Shown: in pieces, positions 17,141 through 26,790 of the stretch
Numbering within the stretch: the stretch's first letter is position 1
Layout: the number at the start of each line of letters is the position of its first letter
Origin: Pseudocitrobacter sp913778145
Lineage (GTDB): Bacteria; Pseudomonadota; Gammaproteobacteria; Enterobacterales; Enterobacteriaceae
Reading direction: 5' to 3'
DNA: 64,000 bases
Assembly: GCA_035726825.1 (NCBI GenBank)
Contig: JALNTX010000001.1
Location: 434,001 to 498,000, forward strand
Translations under genes and position numbers: made by a program
Notes under the pieces: model-generated
Told to the model about the DNA's origin: nothing
Seen by the model: the letters and a program-made list of their open reading frames with translations, nothing else
Database searches by the model: none

Positions 17141-18091
17141 GTGATCCGCTTTCTGATTATCTGGGGGGTGTTCAGCGTTAAAAATAGCGCTGAATATTTC
17201 CACACAATACGCCGCCGCGTTTTCAACGTCGGTGTATTTCTTTTGCGTAAGCTCATGCGCCATTGTCCGATTTTTATTCTGATGGGTATCGCGCGCGTAT
17301 TGTGTGCCATCGGCCTTATCGGACGTCCATTTCGCCATCAACGCGCGGTAGCCACAGAAAACTACCGTTGTCTGACAGGTAAAAATGGCCATATTAACGC
17401 CGCCTGGATTGCCGTGCGCCGTCGACTACTGGAAGAAGCGGCAACATGGGGGCAAAACAGAGCCGTTCGCCAGCAAATTGCCCGCTGCGCCAGTGAACTC
17501 GACGCGGTTGTCGCACCGCTCCATCAAAAACGGATCCCGATTATTCTTGCGCCGCTGCATTGCGTATCCGATGTATTAGCAGCAATGGTCGGCGCCAGCG
17601 TAACGCCGGGAAAGGCCGGCGTTATTGTCTCTTCAAGTGCAGAACTTTATGACCAGCAGGCGCGTGAGATGGGCGGAATTGCCCTCTCCTACTACTCAAT
17701 CCATCAGGACAGTAAAGCCCTGGCGTCAGGCCTGACCGCTTTGCTGACCGATGTGGTGAAGGGTGAGCAGAATATGATTCTGTTTCCCGACATCTCCCCC
17801 GATTACACGTCACAGGCCGAAGGCGCACTGAGCGCAAAATTACCCTGCCACCTGTTTGGCCGCGCGGCGCGTCTGCATAACGGTATTGTTCGTCTTTCCG
17901 GGGCGATGTCAGCTCAGGTCGTGTTCTATCACCTCTCTTACGAGGGGGCGTTGCAGATCCATATTCATCCACCGGTGAATGCCGCTGATACCGCCCGCGT
18001 TTTACCGCATGTCATTGAACAGACTCTGCAAGAGCATCCCCATGAATGGCTGCTTTGGCATAGCCATTCTCTCTATTTTATCAATCACTAA
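17141..18091 (+). CDS. LpxL/HtrB-like acyltransferase
   Basis: 316 residues from a GTG start. Resembles the lysophospholipid/lipid A late acyltransferase family: N-terminal hydrophobic segment (44-62), substrate region LAPLHCVSD at 137-144, FPDISPDY near 220 matching the PDHDY-type loop of LpxL, and the C-terminal EWLLWHSHSLYF matching the YMWLHRRF end of LpxL. The catalytic HX4D/E motif reads HCVSD (H140, D144), one residue shorter than canonical. Lies between the DsbA-like gene and the exporter. With the ketosynthase/ACP genes downstream it may move a special acyl chain to the peptide or a lipid; this is inference. Confidence 0.75.
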   Translation: MIRFLIIWGVFSVKNSAEYFHTIRRRVFNVGVFLLRKLMRHCPIFILMGIARVLCAIGLIGRPFRHQRAVATENYRCLTGKNGHINAAWIAVRRRLLEEAATWGQNRAVRQQIARCASELDAVVAPLHQKRIPIILAPLHCVSDVLAAMVGASVTPGKAGVIVSSSAELYDQQAREMGGIALSYYSIHQDSKALASGLTALLTDVVKGEQNMILFPDISPDYTSQAEGALSAKLPCHLFGRAARLHNGIVRLSGAMSAQVVFYHLSYEGALQIHIHPPVNAADTARVLPHVIEQTLQEHPHEWLLWHSHSLYFINH

Positions 18092-18099
18092 ACATAATA

Positions 18100-20232
18100 A
18101 TGAAAAACACGATCCCCACGCTTATTTTTCAGGAAGAGACCAACGAATGCGGGCTTGCCTGTGCGGCAATGCTGGCGCAAACACAGGGGCGAAACGTCTC
18201 TCTGGAAACACTGCGTACGCTTTTCCCCGCTTCCGATCACGGCACATCGTTGAATACGTTGATGTCTATTATGGGGCGCCTGGGAATTGCGACAACGCCA
18301 GTTCTCTTCGAACATCATGAGCTGGACGAGCTTCCTCTGCCCGCCATTCTGCACTATGGCGCAAGCCACTATGTGCTACTGGCATGGCGTAAAGGGAATC
18401 AGGTTTGCGTAATGAATCCCGCAGTAGGCGAGCAATGGCTGCCTTTTAGCGCACTAAAACAGGAAATCAGCGGCTATGCGCTGATTGTCGATCCTGATAA
18501 TAGTCAGTTTGCCGGGCCAGTTTTACCCCTGACAACAGACACCCGCACCACGCCGCGCGCCATGAGCTTCCGGGAAACGTCTACTGTACCGGGCATTTTT
18601 CGGCTGATGATCCTGACGTTTCTGGTCTCTTTAACGCTGTTCCTAATGCCGACCATGGTCAGCAATGCCATCAATCAGGCCTTTTCCAGCACGGAAAAAA
18701 GTACCTTCGCCTACGGCTGGTTTATTGTCGCATTCATTGTTTCCACGCTTATGGCGTTAGCGGTAAGGGTGATAAGCGAACGTGTCATCAAGCGTTTCGT
18801 TCTGGTGAACGGCAGCAAAGGGTTTGCGCGTTTACTCAGCAACCCTCTGCGCTTTTTTGAAAAACGTGCGCCGGGGGAAATTTTCAGCCGCTTTACCGCC
18901 TGGCAAGCCGGGCTGCTGCAAAAAATTGAGCTGGATAACGCGCTGCGATCCGACTGGATCATCTGCACCATTGCCATCGGCATTATGTTCTGGATTGCCC
19001 CCGTTCTGGCGGCCATTTCTGCCATTGGCGTTACCGTAATGGGGCTGATTAGCGTCTGGGCAGTCTTGCGTGACCGCTGGTACACCCAGCAATTACAGCT
19101 AAAAAGTGCCGCACTCAATGACTTTTTTATGGAGACGTTGCAGGGCGTGCTCACCATCAAAAGCGCGGGGCTGGAAGGTCACCGTAAAGCGCTGTTCGCA
19201 TGGTATAGCCGCGATCTCTTCTCCTGTCTGCAGCGCCAGAAGATTTACCAGCAAGTGAAGGATGGGCTGTATCAGCTTACCGGAAGCCTTGAGATGGTGG
19301 TGTTTATGGTGGTGGTACTGCCGATGGTGCACAGCAAACTGATCTCACTGGGCGATTTCTTTGCTTATAGCTTCCTGCGACAAATTTTCACCTCTTACGT
19401 GACGCGGATTTTCTTCTCCATTATTCAAAAATCTCAGCTTCATATTATTGATACCCGCGCCCATAGCCTGTTTGCACAAACCGTTAACGACGAGATGCCT
19501 GATGCCGAATTACCACAACCGACAGACGGCACTCCTGATTTGCATTTTACCGATATCACCTACGCCTACGATCCGGAAATAGCGATCCTGAAATCCCTTT
19601 CGCTCTCCTTACCTGCGGGTGAGCACATCGCCATTATTGGTGAGTCCGGGGCGGGGAAAAGTACGCTTCTGAGGCTGATAGCCGGACTGTTTTCACCGCA
19701 AGAAGGAACGTGCAGCACGCATAACCACTCAGTTCCCCGTCAACTGCTGGCGCAATGGGTCTGTCTGCAAAGCCAGGAAGATATTCTGTTTAATGCCTCC
19801 GTCAGAGAAAACATTACCCTGTTTGATAGCCAGTATCGTGAGCGCGACCGTGGGCGTATTGAGGCTTTGCTGGAATCGCTGGCGCTGAACGACGTCGTAC
19901 AGCAGCTCCCCGGGGGAATTGATGCGTTGATTCGTGAAAGTCACGCTGCGCTCTCGTTGGGACAACGTCAGCGCTTGTTACTCGCCAGAGCGCTTTATAG
20001 CGCAAGGCCCCTATTGTTGCTGGACGAACCCACCGCCAACCTTGATGACGCCACCGCCAGCATTGTGATGAAGGCCATCCATCACCACTGCCGCTCAACC
20101 GGTAAATCACTGATTGTCGTCACCCACAGTGAGCCGCTGCTGGCGGAATTTCAGCACATTTATCGGCTCAACGCGGGGCAGCTAACCCAAATCGCGCCTC
20201 GTACTCCCTCCAGCACGTTAACAGAGAAATAA
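18100..20232 (+). CDS. Peptidase-containing ABC exporter (C39 peptidase, TM and ABC domains)
   Basis: 710 residues. Residues 1-130 form a C39 bacteriocin-processing peptidase: Gln11 and Cys17 in QEETNECGLAC, His90 in HYGASHYVLL. The usual triad Asp is Asn106 (MNPAVGEQ). A transmembrane domain follows (about 165-440) and an ATPase: Walker A GESGAGKST, Q-loop LQSQED, signature LSLGQ (for LSGGQ), Walker B LLLLDEPTANLD, H-loop VTHSEP. It should cut double-glycine leaders and move the peptide across the inner membrane. The Asn substitution makes peptidase efficiency uncertain. It starts 8 bases after the acyltransferase stop. Confidence 0.9.
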   Translation: MKNTIPTLIFQEETNECGLACAAMLAQTQGRNVSLETLRTLFPASDHGTSLNTLMSIMGRLGIATTPVLFEHHELDELPLPAILHYGASHYVLLAWRKGNQVCVMNPAVGEQWLPFSALKQEISGYALIVDPDNSQFAGPVLPLTTDTRTTPRAMSFRETSTVPGIFRLMILTFLVSLTLFLMPTMVSNAINQAFSSTEKSTFAYGWFIVAFIVSTLMALAVRVISERVIKRFVLVNGSKGFARLLSNPLRFFEKRAPGEIFSRFTAWQAGLLQKIELDNALRSDWIICTIAIGIMFWIAPVLAAISAIGVTVMGLISVWAVLRDRWYTQQLQLKSAALNDFFMETLQGVLTIKSAGLEGHRKALFAWYSRDLFSCLQRQKIYQQVKDGLYQLTGSLEMVVFMVVVLPMVHSKLISLGDFFAYSFLRQIFTSYVTRIFFSIIQKSQLHIIDTRAHSLFAQTVNDEMPDAELPQPTDGTPDLHFTDITYAYDPEIAILKSLSLSLPAGEHIAIIGESGAGKSTLLRLIAGLFSPQEGTCSTHNHSVPRQLLAQWVCLQSQEDILFNASVRENITLFDSQYRERDRGRIEALLESLALNDVVQQLPGGIDALIRESHAALSLGQRQRLLLARALYSARPLLLLDEPTANLDDATASIVMKAIHHHCRSTGKSLIVVTHSEPLLAEFQHIYRLNAGQLTQIAPRTPSSTLTEK

Positions 20233-20236
20233 ATAG

Positions 20237-21406
20237 ATGAACATCTGGCGCGCAGTGACCTCCCGCACCCGAAAAATCATGCTTTGTGTCGGCACAGGCG
20301 CGATCTTCGCTTTTGCTTTCGCCACGTTTTATCTCGCTACGCCTTCGCCCCAGGAAACATGGCAGGTTGAAAAAATCGATAAAGGCGATATCGAAAAAGT
20401 TGTGCTGGTGACCGGCACTCTCAAACCTGCACTCCAGGTTAACGTCGGGGCGCAGGTCAATGGCCAGCTCCGCAAACTTTATGTGCGCCAGGGCGAACGG
20501 GTGAAAAAGGGCCAGTTGCTTGCAGAGATTGATCCCACGTTGCAGGAGTCCGATCTCAACAATGCACAAGCGCAGTTAGCCAGCGCAAAAGCCCAGAAGC
20601 TCTCTTCTCAGGCCACCCTCACGCAGTATCGTCTGGAGTTTGACCGACAGCGCAGGATGCTGCGTGATGGTTCGGCAGTTCGCAGCGACTATGAGCAGGC
20701 AAAAGCGCAGTATGAGGCTCAGTTGCAGCAGGTTGATGTGAACAACGCGCAGATCGTCCAGGCCGAGATGGCGGTAAAAACCGCCAGCGCTAACCTGGGG
20801 TATACGCGGATCCTCGCCCCTATTGACGGCGAGGTTCTGGGTATTGTCACCCGCGAAGGACAAACTATCGTCTCTTCACAAACGGCCCCGACGATTCTGG
20901 TTCTTGCGGAACTGGACCACATGCGCGTCGAAACGCGAATTTCCGAAGCGGATATCCAGAAAATCCATGCAGGACAACCACTCTGGTTCTATGTCATTGC
21001 AAATCCGGATAAACGCTATCACGGCGAAATGGGCAGCGTGCAACCCGCACCAAAGGAAGCGCTGGAAGAGCAAAGCACCAGCAGTAGCGCAAGTACTCAA
21101 CAAACCAGCGCGGTGTATTACATTGGCGCTTTTGATGTCGCTAATACGCAACGCGAGCTGAAAACATCCATGACGGCCCAGGTCTTCGTCCGCGTAGCGC
21201 AAGCAAAAAACGTCTCACGTATTCCGATTGCCGCCCTGGGGCATGCCCTCAATGCCGATCATTACAAAGTCTCCGTGCTGAAGGATGGCAAACGCCACGA
21301 AACCACCGTTCGTATCGGCATCAATGACCGTCAGTATGCCGAAGTGCTGGAAGGTCTGAATGCGGGCGACCAGGTCATTGTTCAACAGGAAATGGCGCGG
21401 GGATAA
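20237..21406 (+). CDS. MacA-like periplasmic adaptor (membrane fusion protein)
   Basis: 389 residues: one N-terminal membrane segment (about 13-33), lipoyl-like half (GQLRKLYVRQGERVKKGQ), alpha-helical coiled hairpin (about 95-190), second lipoyl half (ILAPIDGEVLGIVTREGQTI), then beta-barrel and membrane-proximal domains. The order and length fit MacA better than HlyD. It starts 4 bases after the exporter and 3 bases before the MacB gene, so it likely joins MacB and the TolC-like protein into a tripartite pump. Confidence 0.9.
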   Translation: MNIWRAVTSRTRKIMLCVGTGAIFAFAFATFYLATPSPQETWQVEKIDKGDIEKVVLVTGTLKPALQVNVGAQVNGQLRKLYVRQGERVKKGQLLAEIDPTLQESDLNNAQAQLASAKAQKLSSQATLTQYRLEFDRQRRMLRDGSAVRSDYEQAKAQYEAQLQQVDVNNAQIVQAEMAVKTASANLGYTRILAPIDGEVLGIVTREGQTIVSSQTAPTILVLAELDHMRVETRISEADIQKIHAGQPLWFYVIANPDKRYHGEMGSVQPAPKEALEEQSTSSSASTQQTSAVYYIGAFDVANTQRELKTSMTAQVFVRVAQAKNVSRIPIAALGHALNADHYKVSVLKDGKRHETTVRIGINDRQYAEVLEGLNAGDQVIVQQEMARG

Positions 21407-21409
21407 CAC

Positions 21410-23353
21410 ATGCAACCCATCATTGAACTGCATCGTGTTTCCCGCGAATTCACTGCCGGAACACAGAAAATCCGCGTTCTGAATGCGGTATCGCTCTCTA
21501 TCGAACAGGGTGAGATGGTGGCGATTGTGGGTGCATCGGGCTCAGGAAAATCGACGCTGATGAATATCATTGGTTGCCTCGATAAGCCGACGACGGGCGA
21601 GGTCTACATCGCAGGAACCCCGGTTCACGATGCAGACAGTGCGCTGCTAGCCGAGCTGCGCAGCCGCTATTTGGGTTTTATTTTCCAGCGCTATCACCTG
21701 ATGCCTTATCTGACCGCGCAAGAGAATATCGCCATTCCCGCGCTTTACACCGCAATGCCCGAAGATGAACGGATTGCTCGTACGCAGGCGCTGGCTGAAA
21801 AACTGGGGCTTGGCAACCGGCTACATCATCGTCCTGCTCAACTTTCGGGTGGCCAGCAACAGCGTGTGAGTATCTGCCGGGCCCTGATTAATGGCGCGAA
21901 AGTGATTCTCGCGGATGAACCCACTGGCGCGCTCGATAGCGTAAGCGGCAAAGCACTGATGGATGTCCTCCATCAACTGCATGCGACCGGGCATACCGTC
22001 ATTATCGTTACTCACGATCTGAAGATTGCTCAACAGGCACAGCGGATCGTTGAAATTAGCGACGGAAAAATCATCGCTGACACACGAAGCACCTCTTCGA
22101 ACAACGATGGACCAACATATTTACCCACACCGGAACGCGACAATGGTCGCGCCTCATTAGGTCGTAGTCTTTACGAGTCTGTTCGCATGGCGTGGCGCTC
22201 ATTGCTGGGTCATCGGCTGCGTGCATTTCTCTCTATGCTGGGGATCATTATCGGCATCTCCTCCGTTGTCTCTTCAATGGCCGTCGGCGAAGGCGCACGT
22301 CAGGCAATCATGAGTGAAATAGGTAAGCTGGGAACAACTACACTCGAGATTCGTCCCGGTACCGGATGGGGTGAAAAACGCCCCGAAATGGAACGGGCGC
22401 TTTCTCTGGACGATATTCACACCCTACAACAACAGTCCTGGATCCTCGGCGTATCTCCCATTGTCAGCAGCATGAATATCATCGTGCGCAAAGGTTATGA
22501 CTCATCGACGATGTTCTCAGGGGTATCACAGGACTACTTCACCTTACAGGGATTACGCTTCGTGCAAGGCAATGGATTCACGCGCCGTGACGTCGCGGAA
22601 GGTGAACCGGTTCTGGTGATTGATGAGACGGGCCGGGACACGCTCTTTCCTGAGGGTGACGATCCTTTAGGGCAGATAGTCCAGATTGCCGGTGCCCCCT
22701 GGCGAATTATCGGCGTCGCCAGCAAACCTGGCCCTAAAGTGGTTGGCGGTTTCATGTCGGCCTGGATCCCTTATACCGCGCTGCAACAGCGCATTACCGG
22801 TGAAAAACCATTAGAGGCCATTACGCTGCGTTTCGCCGATACGTTAACGCCGCAGGAAGCCGCCTCTCGAACGGAACGCTTGCTGTTGCGCGAGCATGGT
22901 AAAAAAGATTTCTTCACCCAGACCGACGATCAGCTGGCTAGCGCATTACAAAAAACCTCCGACTCCATGTCGTTATTAATCACCGCGATTGCCGCCATTT
23001 CGCTGTTGGTTGGCGGAGTCGGGGTGATGAACATCATGCTTGTATCGGTCACGGAACGCACACATGAGATAGGCATTCGTTTATCCGTTGGCGCGCGCCC
23101 TTCAGACATCATGAATCAGTTTCTGATAGAGGCCGTCATGATTTGTACCCTCGGCGGCATAACCGGGGTGCTGGGGTCATGGCTTTTCGGCTCGTTGTTT
23201 TCTCTGTTCACCGATGAATTTTCCATGGTTTTCACCGCCTCGCCGGTAGTGATGGCATGTGGTTTTTCTGCTCTGATTGGCCTGACATTTGGCTATTTTC
23301 CCGCGCGTAGAGCAGCCCGACTCAACCCAACCGAGGCATTAGCCCGCGAATGA
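21410..23353 (+). CDS. MacB-like ABC transporter
   Basis: 647 residues, the length of E. coli MacB (648). N-terminal ATPase with Walker A GASGSGKST, signature LSGGQQQR, Walker B VILADEPTGALD and H-loop VTHD. One membrane helix follows near 265-290, then a large periplasmic domain and three C-terminal helices with VGGVGVMNIMLVSVTERTHEIG. MacB works as a mechanotransmission pump taking substrates from the periplasm through MacA and TolC; E. coli MacAB exports the disulfide-bonded enterotoxin STII. Here it would act after the C39 exporter. It overlaps the next gene by 4 bases. Confidence 0.93.
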   Translation: MQPIIELHRVSREFTAGTQKIRVLNAVSLSIEQGEMVAIVGASGSGKSTLMNIIGCLDKPTTGEVYIAGTPVHDADSALLAELRSRYLGFIFQRYHLMPYLTAQENIAIPALYTAMPEDERIARTQALAEKLGLGNRLHHRPAQLSGGQQQRVSICRALINGAKVILADEPTGALDSVSGKALMDVLHQLHATGHTVIIVTHDLKIAQQAQRIVEISDGKIIADTRSTSSNNDGPTYLPTPERDNGRASLGRSLYESVRMAWRSLLGHRLRAFLSMLGIIIGISSVVSSMAVGEGARQAIMSEIGKLGTTTLEIRPGTGWGEKRPEMERALSLDDIHTLQQQSWILGVSPIVSSMNIIVRKGYDSSTMFSGVSQDYFTLQGLRFVQGNGFTRRDVAEGEPVLVIDETGRDTLFPEGDDPLGQIVQIAGAPWRIIGVASKPGPKVVGGFMSAWIPYTALQQRITGEKPLEAITLRFADTLTPQEAASRTERLLLREHGKKDFFTQTDDQLASALQKTSDSMSLLITAIAAISLLVGGVGVMNIMLVSVTERTHEIGIRLSVGARPSDIMNQFLIEAVMICTLGGITGVLGSWLFGSLFSLFTDEFSMVFTASPVVMACGFSALIGLTFGYFPARRAARLNPTEALARE

Positions 23354-24741
23354 AAACGCTCTACTTACTGCCCCTTTTCCTGCTACTTAACGGCTGCGGG
23401 CAACTCACCCGCAGCGATTATCAGCGTCCCCTGCTGTCGCTGCCTGTGCAATGGCAGAAGAACGCCCCGCAGGATGTAAAAACGCATCAGCCCTCCTCAG
23501 CAAAATGGTGGCAGGGTTTTAACGATCCAAAAATGTCTCGCATCATCGATCAGGTACTGGAAAGTAATAACGATCTGGCCGCCGCCGCGATCACGCTACA
23601 GCAGGCACGGGTCGCCGCAGGGTTAACCCAAACCAACCTGACGCCGGATGTTTCTCTGACTAACTCGGTCAGCAACAGCAAATCTCTGCGCAACGGCCAG
23701 GCATCGCAGGAGAGTTACAGCAGTGGGTTATCGCTGAGCTATGAGATCGATCTGTGGGGAAAACTTGCACGCACGCGTGAGCAAAGCGTATGGGAAGCCA
23801 TCGCCAGCCAGCAGGACTATGACGCAACCGTGCTTTCAACGATCGGCACAACGGCGCAACTCTACTGGAGTATCGCGCTTTATAACCAACAGATCAGCAA
23901 TCAGAAAGCGGGACTCACGATTTCAAAGCAAACTGTCAAGCAGGTTACGTCCTGGTTTAATGCCGGAAAAGTGGGCCAACTGGATCTTCTGCAATCGCAA
24001 CAAACGCTGCTAAGCCGTCAGAATCAACTTCGAACCCTGGAACAACAGCGTGAAAACGCACGCAATGCCCTCGCGCTGCTACTCAACCGTCCGGCAGAGC
24101 AACATACCGATGAGGCTCAGTCTCTTGACACATATCAGCAAGTACCGGTTGCACAACGCGTGCCGTTGCAGGTTATTGCGCGTCGTCCCGATATTCAGGC
24201 CGCGGAGTCTCGGCTTCGCGCGGCGCTGGCGGGTTACGATGCCTCACGTCTGGGTTTTTATCCTTCGCTATCGCTTGAGGCAAGCCTGAGCGCGGGCAGT
24301 CAGGTTTTCCACCAATGGTTTCGCGATCCCATTCGCACCATCGGAAGCTCGCTGGCGTTGCCCTTTATTCAGTGGAATACCACGCAGCTCACTATCGAAC
24401 AGGCCAATCTACAGGTGAAACAAGCCGCTATCTCGTTTCGCAGTACGGCCTATACCGCGCTTTCGGAAGTCGATAACGCTCTGGAGCAGCGCGTAAGTGC
24501 GGATGAGCAACGTACTCGCTTACATCAATCACTGGCGATCAGCCAGCGGCGGTTAGCGCTCACGCAAAGCCGCTATCAGGCCGGTGCGGTGGACTTCCAG
24601 ACGCTACTAAATGCGCAGGATGATCTGCTGACACTGGAGAATACGCTGGCGCAAACCCAATACGATTATCTCTATGCCACGCTGCAGTTCTGGCTGGCAC
24701 AGGGAGGCGGTGAAACGCAAAAACAGGATGGAAAATCATGA
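23350..24741 (+). CDS. TolC-like outer-membrane efflux lipoprotein (NodT/OprM type)
   Basis: 463 residues. Lipoprotein signal with lipobox LLNGC (Cys16), then two repeats of the outer-membrane efflux fold with long coiled helices; VIARRPDIQAAESRLRAA is the conserved NodT/CusC-type segment. It completes a dedicated tripartite pump with the MacA and MacB proteins encoded upstream, so the cluster does not have to rely on host TolC. Overlaps both MacB and the ketosynthase gene by 4 bases (ATGA-type coupling). Confidence 0.92.
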   Translation: MKTLYLLPLFLLLNGCGQLTRSDYQRPLLSLPVQWQKNAPQDVKTHQPSSAKWWQGFNDPKMSRIIDQVLESNNDLAAAAITLQQARVAAGLTQTNLTPDVSLTNSVSNSKSLRNGQASQESYSSGLSLSYEIDLWGKLARTREQSVWEAIASQQDYDATVLSTIGTTAQLYWSIALYNQQISNQKAGLTISKQTVKQVTSWFNAGKVGQLDLLQSQQTLLSRQNQLRTLEQQRENARNALALLLNRPAEQHTDEAQSLDTYQQVPVAQRVPLQVIARRPDIQAAESRLRAALAGYDASRLGFYPSLSLEASLSAGSQVFHQWFRDPIRTIGSSLALPFIQWNTTQLTIEQANLQVKQAAISFRSTAYTALSEVDNALEQRVSADEQRTRLHQSLAISQRRLALTQSRYQAGAVDFQTLLNAQDDLLTLENTLAQTQYDYLYATLQFWLAQGGGETQKQDGKS

Positions 24742-25991
24742 AGTTGAATAACGAATTTAAGCGCGTCGTCGTCACCGGTTACGGCGCAGTCACGCCGCTC
24801 GGTGCAACGGCTCAGGAGAGTTGGCAGGCTATCATGGCGAACCGTTTAGGCTATCGCTATATCGATAAAACCGCGCTAAACATCAATACGCATTTTCTCG
24901 GGCTAATTGATAACGAACCGAATCTGAAAGGCGTTCCAGCCGCGATCCGCCGCCGCCTTCCACGTTTTGCCCGCCTGACGCTGGGGGCAGCGCGTCAGGC
25001 GATGGACATGGCATTTTCCGGCCTTCAGCCGGCGGCGTTTTATGATCCCCTTGCCTGTGGCGTCATCATGGGGACGGGTTGGGCGGGCCTTGACGAAAGC
25101 TATCACGCTGCGGGTGAGTTTGAAAAAACGGGCGTTACATCTCCCTTTAACTGCTTTTTCTCCATGCCAAATGCGGCCACAGCGGCCTGTAGTCAGTACT
25201 GGAATTTGCGTGGTTACCAAAATACCGTCGTTGCCGCCTGCGCCACCGGCACGATGGCTATCGGGGATGCATTCGAGGTGATTCGTAGTGGTAAAACACA
25301 AATGATGCTGGCAGGCGCGGGCGAATCACTCACCAGCGACTGTGCAATATGGAATATTGATGTCCTGGGTGCGCTGAGTAAAGAAACAGACGATCCCCAT
25401 CGAGCGAGCTGCCCGTTTAGTCTTTTGCGTAATGGTTTTGTCCTTTCTGAGGGTGCAGCTGTGCTTTGCCTGGAAGAGCGCGAAAGCGCGCTGGCAAGAG
25501 GCGCTAACATACTTGGTGAAATTACCGGATATGCCAACTTCTCTGATGCGTATGACTTCACCTCGCCCGCCGAAGATTGCCTGGCACGAGTGGCAACCAT
25601 CACACATGCGCTGAAACAGGCCGGGCTTCCTCCCGAGGCCGTGGACTATATCAACGCGCATGGCACATCAACACCACTTAACGATCTCAATGAAACCGAC
25701 GCGTTGAAGCTGGCGCTGGGTCAGGCGGCTTACACCACACCGATCTCCAGTACTAAATCCTGGTCCGGTCACTTGATTGCCGCAGCGGGAAGCTTCGAGA
25801 GCATTATTTGCCTCCAGGCAATCGCCTCCGGGATCATGCCTGCAACAGCCAATCTGACCAAACCCGATGCGAACTGCGATCTCGACTATATCGCTGAAGG
25901 CCACCGAAAGGGCAACGTGAGGCGAACCCTGAACCTTAGCTTTGGTTTTGGTGGTGCCAACGCGGCATTGATTCTGGAGAAACACGCCTAA
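24738..25991 (+). CDS. Beta-ketoacyl-ACP synthase (FabF/KAS II-like)
   Basis: 417 residues, thiolase fold. The Cys-His-His triad and Lys are intact: Cys168 in VAACATGT, His308 in NAHGTSTPLND, Lys340 and His345 in STKSWSGH. C-terminal FGFGGANAALIL is typical. It should condense malonyl-ACP with an acyl-ACP. Since the host has its own FabF, this copy probably makes a special chain together with the MaoC, ACP and FabG-like proteins encoded next to it. The two genes share the overlap at base 25991. Confidence 0.92.
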   Translation: MKLNNEFKRVVVTGYGAVTPLGATAQESWQAIMANRLGYRYIDKTALNINTHFLGLIDNEPNLKGVPAAIRRRLPRFARLTLGAARQAMDMAFSGLQPAAFYDPLACGVIMGTGWAGLDESYHAAGEFEKTGVTSPFNCFFSMPNAATAACSQYWNLRGYQNTVVAACATGTMAIGDAFEVIRSGKTQMMLAGAGESLTSDCAIWNIDVLGALSKETDDPHRASCPFSLLRNGFVLSEGAAVLCLEERESALARGANILGEITGYANFSDAYDFTSPAEDCLARVATITHALKQAGLPPEAVDYINAHGTSTPLNDLNETDALKLALGQAAYTTPISSTKSWSGHLIAAAGSFESIICLQAIASGIMPATANLTKPDANCDLDYIAEGHRKGNVRRTLNLSFGFGGANAALILEKHA

Positions 25992-26767
25992 TGCATCTCC
26001 AGTACAGCCTTCAGGATGCCTGGCAGTGGGCCGCATTTTCCGGCGACTTTAATCCAATTCATTTTGATAAACAGTGCGTTGAAAATCGCGGTGGAGAAAA
26101 ACTCAGCGTGCATGGGATGCGGGCACTGCTCGATGTGAAGCAATTTATGGCTTCAGGGTACCACCCTTTGCCCTTTGTGAAGTGCGCAGTACGTCTGCGT
26201 AAACCGCTATGGTGCGACACGCGCTACGCACTACAGCGCGATAACAGTAAAACGAATGCCGCGACGGTTATCGATTTGGCCGATGCGCATCCGGCAATAA
26301 CCTGTCAGCTTACCCCCGCGATGGCGCTACCCACATCCAGTCTGGCGGGCAGTACGGAGTTAAGTCAGTCAGCGCAATACACATTACAGCAGGCATTCGC
26401 CCCCCTGTTACCTAATGCTCAGCAGTGGCATTACCTTGACGCCCTGCTTTTTCGTCATGTGTTACATGATGATTCTCTACTGCGCCAGAAGGTGATATCT
26501 CAGCTTCTTCCTGGCGGAACCACGCTGGAAGGCATATTTACACGCTACCCCGTCGTGCAAACCCATCAGGAAACCATCTTTGATGCACATCTTTTCGCTC
26601 AATGGTCACCTGACATACCCCAGGAGACCTTAACAATACATACGCACGACGCGTTCGTCATTGGTGACATCTCAATGGGTGCAATCGTCCGCATTGCGGC
26701 CAGTACACGTTATCAAAACAAAGGTATCTGGAGCGCGATTACCTTAAAAATCGGCCCTCACACTTAA
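25991..26767 (+). CDS. MaoC-like hot-dog dehydratase
   Basis: 258 residues. The N-terminal half carries the (R)-hydratase motif FSGDFNPIHFD (Asp19, His24) followed by VHGM at 40-43, typical of MaoC-type enoyl hydratases/dehydratases. The second half has no clear catalytic motif and may be a degenerate second hot-dog unit, as in double-hot-dog hydratases. It probably dehydrates the 3-hydroxyacyl-ACP made by the reductase of the cluster. Its stop is followed by the ACP gene 23 bases later. Confidence 0.8.
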   Translation: MHLQYSLQDAWQWAAFSGDFNPIHFDKQCVENRGGEKLSVHGMRALLDVKQFMASGYHPLPFVKCAVRLRKPLWCDTRYALQRDNSKTNAATVIDLADAHPAITCQLTPAMALPTSSLAGSTELSQSAQYTLQQAFAPLLPNAQQWHYLDALLFRHVLHDDSLLRQKVISQLLPGGTTLEGIFTRYPVVQTHQETIFDAHLFAQWSPDIPQETLTIHTHDAFVIGDISMGAIVRIAASTRYQNKGIWSAITLKIGPHT

Positions 26768-26790
26768 CCGGCAATAAGAAGGAATAGGCT

